A stretch of 64,000 nucleotides of DNA from positions 1 through 64,000 of the forward strand of contig NZ_FNIR01000001.1 in NCBI RefSeq assembly GCF_900103975.1. Reading direction: 5' to 3'. Position numbers and translations under genes: made by a program. Positions 61,874-64,000 of the stretch are shown here, one piece after another (the first letter of the stretch is position 1; every line of letters begins with the position of its first letter). The stretch comes from Klenkia soli (GTDB lineage Bacteria > Actinomycetota > Actinomycetes > Mycobacteriales > Geodermatophilaceae). Below the pieces are notes generated by a model that saw nothing but the letters and a program-made list of their open reading frames with translations, was not told where the DNA came from and did no database searches.

Positions 61874-62884
61874 ATGACCACCGGTTCCCTCCTCGCCGCC
61901 CTGCCCCGTCTGCCCAAGGCCGAGCTGCACCTGCACGTCGAGGGCACCCTGGAACCGGAGCTGGCGTTCGCGCTGGCCGAGCGCAACGGCGTCGCCCTGC
62001 CCTACCCGGACGTCGCGGCGCTGCGGGCGGCCTACGACTTCGCCGACCTGCAGTCGTTCCTGGACCTGTACTACGCGTGCATGCCGGTGCTGCGCACCAC
62101 CGAGGACTTCCACGACCTGACGGCGGCCTACCTGGAACGGTCGCACCGGGACGGCGTCGTGCACGCCGAGCTGTTCGTCGACCTGCAGGTGCACCTGGCC
62201 AACGGCATCGGCGCCGACGACGTCCTGGACGGGATGACCCGGGCGCTGGCCGGCGCCCGCGCGGCCCGGGGCACCACCGGCGGGATCATCCTGAGCATCG
62301 TCCGGGACAGTCCGGTGGCCACCGCGCACGCCGCCCTGGACGCCGTCGCCCACCGCATCCACGACCTGGTGGGCATCGGGCTGGACTCCGCCGAGGTCGG
62401 GTACCCGCCGTCCCTGTTCGTCGAGGTGTTCGACCGGGCCGCTGCGCTGGGGCTGCACCGGGTGGCGCACGCCGGCGAGGAGGGCCCGCCGGCCTACGTG
62501 GTCGAGGCGGTCGAGCTGCTCGGGGTGGAGCGGGTCGACCACGGCATCCGGGCGGTCGAGGACGACGCGCTGGTCGCGCTGCTGGTGGAGCGGGGCATCC
62601 CGCTGACGGTCTGCCCGCTGTCCAACCTCCGGCTGCGCGCGGTGCCCGACCTCGCCGCGCACCCGATCCGCGCCCTGGTCGACGCCGGGGTGGCGGTGAC
62701 GGTGAACTCCGACGACCCGGCCTACTTCGGCGGGTACGCCGGCGCCAACTACGCGGTGCTGGTCGAGCTGGGGTTCACCGCACCCGAGTTCGCCCGGTTG
62801 GCGGCGACGTCGGTGCGGGCCTCGTTCACCGACGACGCCCGCAAGGCCGAGCTGCTGGCGCAGATCGACGCCTGGTCGGTCTGA
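61874..62884 (+). CDS. Adenosine deaminase family protein, probably adenine deaminase
   Basis: A 336-residue zinc aminohydrolase. The metal site HLH is in KAELHLHVEGTLEPE, then HAGEEGPPAY (catalytic Glu after His), VDHGIRAVED and NSDDPAYFGGY (metal Asp). The forms EGTLEPE and NSDDPAYFGGY match the adenine deaminase branch of the family more than adenosine deaminase. ATG at 61874, 23 bases after the racemase, so it is probably co-transcribed with the permease, which suggests adenine or purine salvage. Confidence 0.87.
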   Translation: MTTGSLLAALPRLPKAELHLHVEGTLEPELAFALAERNGVALPYPDVAALRAAYDFADLQSFLDLYYACMPVLRTTEDFHDLTAAYLERSHRDGVVHAELFVDLQVHLANGIGADDVLDGMTRALAGARAARGTTGGIILSIVRDSPVATAHAALDAVAHRIHDLVGIGLDSAEVGYPPSLFVEVFDRAAALGLHRVAHAGEEGPPAYVVEAVELLGVERVDHGIRAVEDDALVALLVERGIPLTVCPLSNLRLRAVPDLAAHPIRALVDAGVAVTVNSDDPAYFGGYAGANYAVLVELGFTAPEFARLAATSVRASFTDDARKAELLAQIDAWSV

Positions 62885-62887
62885 GGA

Positions 62888-63460
62888 TCAGCCCAGGTCG
62901 AGCCGCATCAGCACCCTCGGGAAGCCGTTCAGCACCGACGTGGTCTCGGCGGCCTGGGTGAACCCGGCCCGCTCGAAGAGGGCCTTGGTGCCCACGTAGG
63001 CCATCGTCAGGTCGACCTTCGCGCCGCCGTTGTCGACCGGGTAGGCCTCGACGGCCGGGGCGCCGTGGTCGCGGGCGAACTGGACGGCGCCGGAGACGAG
63101 GTGGTGCGCGATGCCCTGCCCGCGGTGCCCGGGCCGGACCCGGATGCACCAGAGCGACCAGACCGGCAGGTCGTCGACGTGCGGGATGCGGCGGCTGCCG
63201 GCGAACGTGGTGTCGGACCGAGGGTGGACGGCGGCCCACCCGACCACCTCGTCGCCGTCGTGGGCCAGCACCCCCGGCGGTGGGTCCTCGGCGACCAGCT
63301 CGCGCACCCGGTCACCGCGGTCGGGGCCGGCGAGGGCCTGGTTCTCCTTCGACGGGATGCGGTAGCTCAGGCACCAGCAGACGTTCGAGCCGGCCTTCTT
63401 CGGCCCGACCATGGTCGCGACGTCGTCGAAGCCGGTCGCCGGCCGCACCTCGATCGCCAT
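62888..63460 (-). CDS. GNAT-family N-acetyltransferase
   Basis: A 190-residue GNAT protein. The acetyl-CoA pyrophosphate loop is VRPGHRGQGIAHHLV, preceded by the beta-4 strand SLWCIRV. The N-terminal CWCLSYRIPSKE stretch resembles the YitI/actinobacterial subgroup. The ATG at 63460 follows AGGA at 8-base spacing. Acceptor substrate unknown. It is convergent with the deaminase gene (3 bases) and divergent from the DUF1353 gene. Confidence 0.86.
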   Translation of the reverse strand: MAIEVRPATGFDDVATMVGPKKAGSNVCWCLSYRIPSKENQALAGPDRGDRVRELVAEDPPPGVLAHDGDEVVGWAAVHPRSDTTFAGSRRIPHVDDLPVWSLWCIRVRPGHRGQGIAHHLVSGAVQFARDHGAPAVEAYPVDNGGAKVDLTMAYVGTKALFERAGFTQAAETTSVLNGFPRVLMRLDLG

Positions 63461-63516
63461 CGGTGGATCCTGGCGCAGGATGGTCCTGACGACCACCCCG
63501 AGGCATGGAGGCGCCG

Positions 63517-64000
63517 GTGCCGTTCGTGACCCGCCCGCACGTCGAGCAGCTCGCCGACCGGCGGTGGCGGTTGACCGAGCCGCTGGTGTACCGGGGCCGC
63601 CAGGAGGAATGGGTGGTGCCGACCGGGTTCGTCACCGACTTCGCGTCGGTGCCTGTGCCGGTGCGGTGGCTGATCCCGGCCGACGGCCCCTGGACGGCGG
63701 CCGCGATCGTGCATGACTGGTTCTGCACGGTCGGCATCGCAGCGGGCGCGATCACCAGCCGGGACGCGGACGGTGTGTTCCGCCGGATGTGCCGCGAGCT
63801 GGGGACGCCGGTGCTGCGCCGCTGGCTGATGTGGGCCGGCGTGCGGTGGGGTGCGCTGGCCAACCCGGTGCGCCGGCCCGGGTTCGCCCGCGACCTGCCC
63901 GCCGTCCTCGGGGTGTCGGTGCTGGCGGTGCCGCTCGTGGTGCCGGTGTCGCTGGTGGTCGGGGTCGGGCTGGCCGTGGACGCCGTCGTCGACCGGGCCC
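63517..64000 (+). CDS. DUF1353 family protein (C-terminus beyond window end)
   Basis: 161 codons are visible without a stop. The DUF1353 signature is present as WVVPTGFVTDFASVP, then AAIVHDWFC and DADGVFRRMCRELG. DUF1353 is common in phage and bacterial genomes and has no proven function; the HDW motif suggests a metal or hydrolase site. A hydrophobic segment near the cut end (VLGVSVLAVPLVVPVSLVVG) predicts a membrane helix. The GTG at 63517 follows GGAGG (63507-63511); ATG 63505 is an alternative. Confidence 0.82.
   Translation, partial: MPFVTRPHVEQLADRRWRLTEPLVYRGRQEEWVVPTGFVTDFASVPVPVRWLIPADGPWTAAAIVHDWFCTVGIAAGAITSRDADGVFRRMCRELGTPVLRRWLMWAGVRWGALANPVRRPGFARDLPAVLGVSVLAVPLVVPVSLVVGVGLAVDAVVDRA

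Overview
The window reads as chromosomal DNA of a very high-GC actinobacterium. Coding is dense, starts are often GTG or TTG, and many genes overlap at their ends. Actinobacterial hallmarks are F420-type oxidoreductases, an MT0933-type antitoxin, an IdeR/DtxR-type iron box, a LexA-type box on a DUF222/HNH (13E12-like) gene, a cysteine-type leader peptide, and a stand-alone LigD-like polymerase. The style resembles Geodermatophilaceae (Blastococcus, Modestobacter, Geodermatophilus), but the family is an inference. I saw no rRNA, tRNA, CRISPR array, transposase or prophage. The only clearly decayed gene is the DUF222/HNH gene at 24.4-25.8 kb.

Layout, 0-24 kb. The window opens in the N-terminus of cytochrome c oxidase subunit I (minus strand). 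It continues with a GlsB-type membrane protein, an rRNA methyltransferase/phosphoesterase pair, a DHA2 exporter, a CtaG-type oxidase assembly factor, a CDF metal exporter behind a perfect inverted repeat, an M23 peptidase and a DHA1 exporter. At 9.0-14.0 kb lies a quinate/shikimate catabolic unit: MHS transporter, TetR regulator, AroE-like dehydrogenase and QuiC-type dehydroshikimate dehydratase. Its transporter and its dehydrogenase share a nearly identical 19-bp putative operator. A FAD sugar-lactone oxidase coupled to an ABC-F ATPase follows, then an SfnG-type monooxygenase preceded by an unlisted 24-codon Cys-type leader peptide, a methyltransferase, an FUSC transporter, a large catalase, a TlpA-like lipoprotein and signal peptidase I.

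Layout, 24-38 kb. A broken DUF222/HNH gene with a recognisable promoter and LexA-like box is followed by a chain of six overlapping or abutting minus-strand genes: F420 nitroreductase-like protein, SDR (apparently starting at CTG), LigD-like polymerase and pxpA-pxpB-pxpC. Then come a DUF4287 protein, MT0933-type antitoxin, HerA-like ATPase, SIMPL protein, neutral zinc metallopeptidase, crotonase, NADPH:F420 reductase-like protein, an iron-box-controlled siderophore-interacting protein and a sugar-porter-type MFS protein.

Layout, 38-50 kb. This is the most interesting region, a self-contained acid-sugar catabolic locus. It has a DeoR regulator, a single 754-residue protein joining a DUF1537 four-carbon acid sugar kinase to a PdxA-type dehydrogenase, and a divergent nine-gene operon. 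The operon encodes a peptide-type ABC transporter (five genes), an aldo/keto reductase, an HpcH/HpaI aldolase, a cytosolic BNR/sialidase-fold enzyme and an SDR. The gene set implies import of an uncommon sugar-acid glycoside, its cleavage, redox rearrangement, phosphorylation and retro-aldol or decarboxylating breakdown. I do not know a described pathway with exactly this composition.

Layout, 50-64 kb. Housekeeping and small catabolic units follow: acyl-CoA dehydrogenase, PurT, an AlkZ-like glycosylase, a DUF2786 protein, LacI plus aldose epimerase with an operator between them, a BtuF-like binding protein without a signal peptide, and an F420/PPOX enzyme. Next is a GntR, NCS1 permease, Asp/hydantoin racemase and adenine deaminase cluster that suggests nucleobase or hydantoin salvage. 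A GNAT acetyltransferase and a DUF1353 protein cut by the window end close the window.
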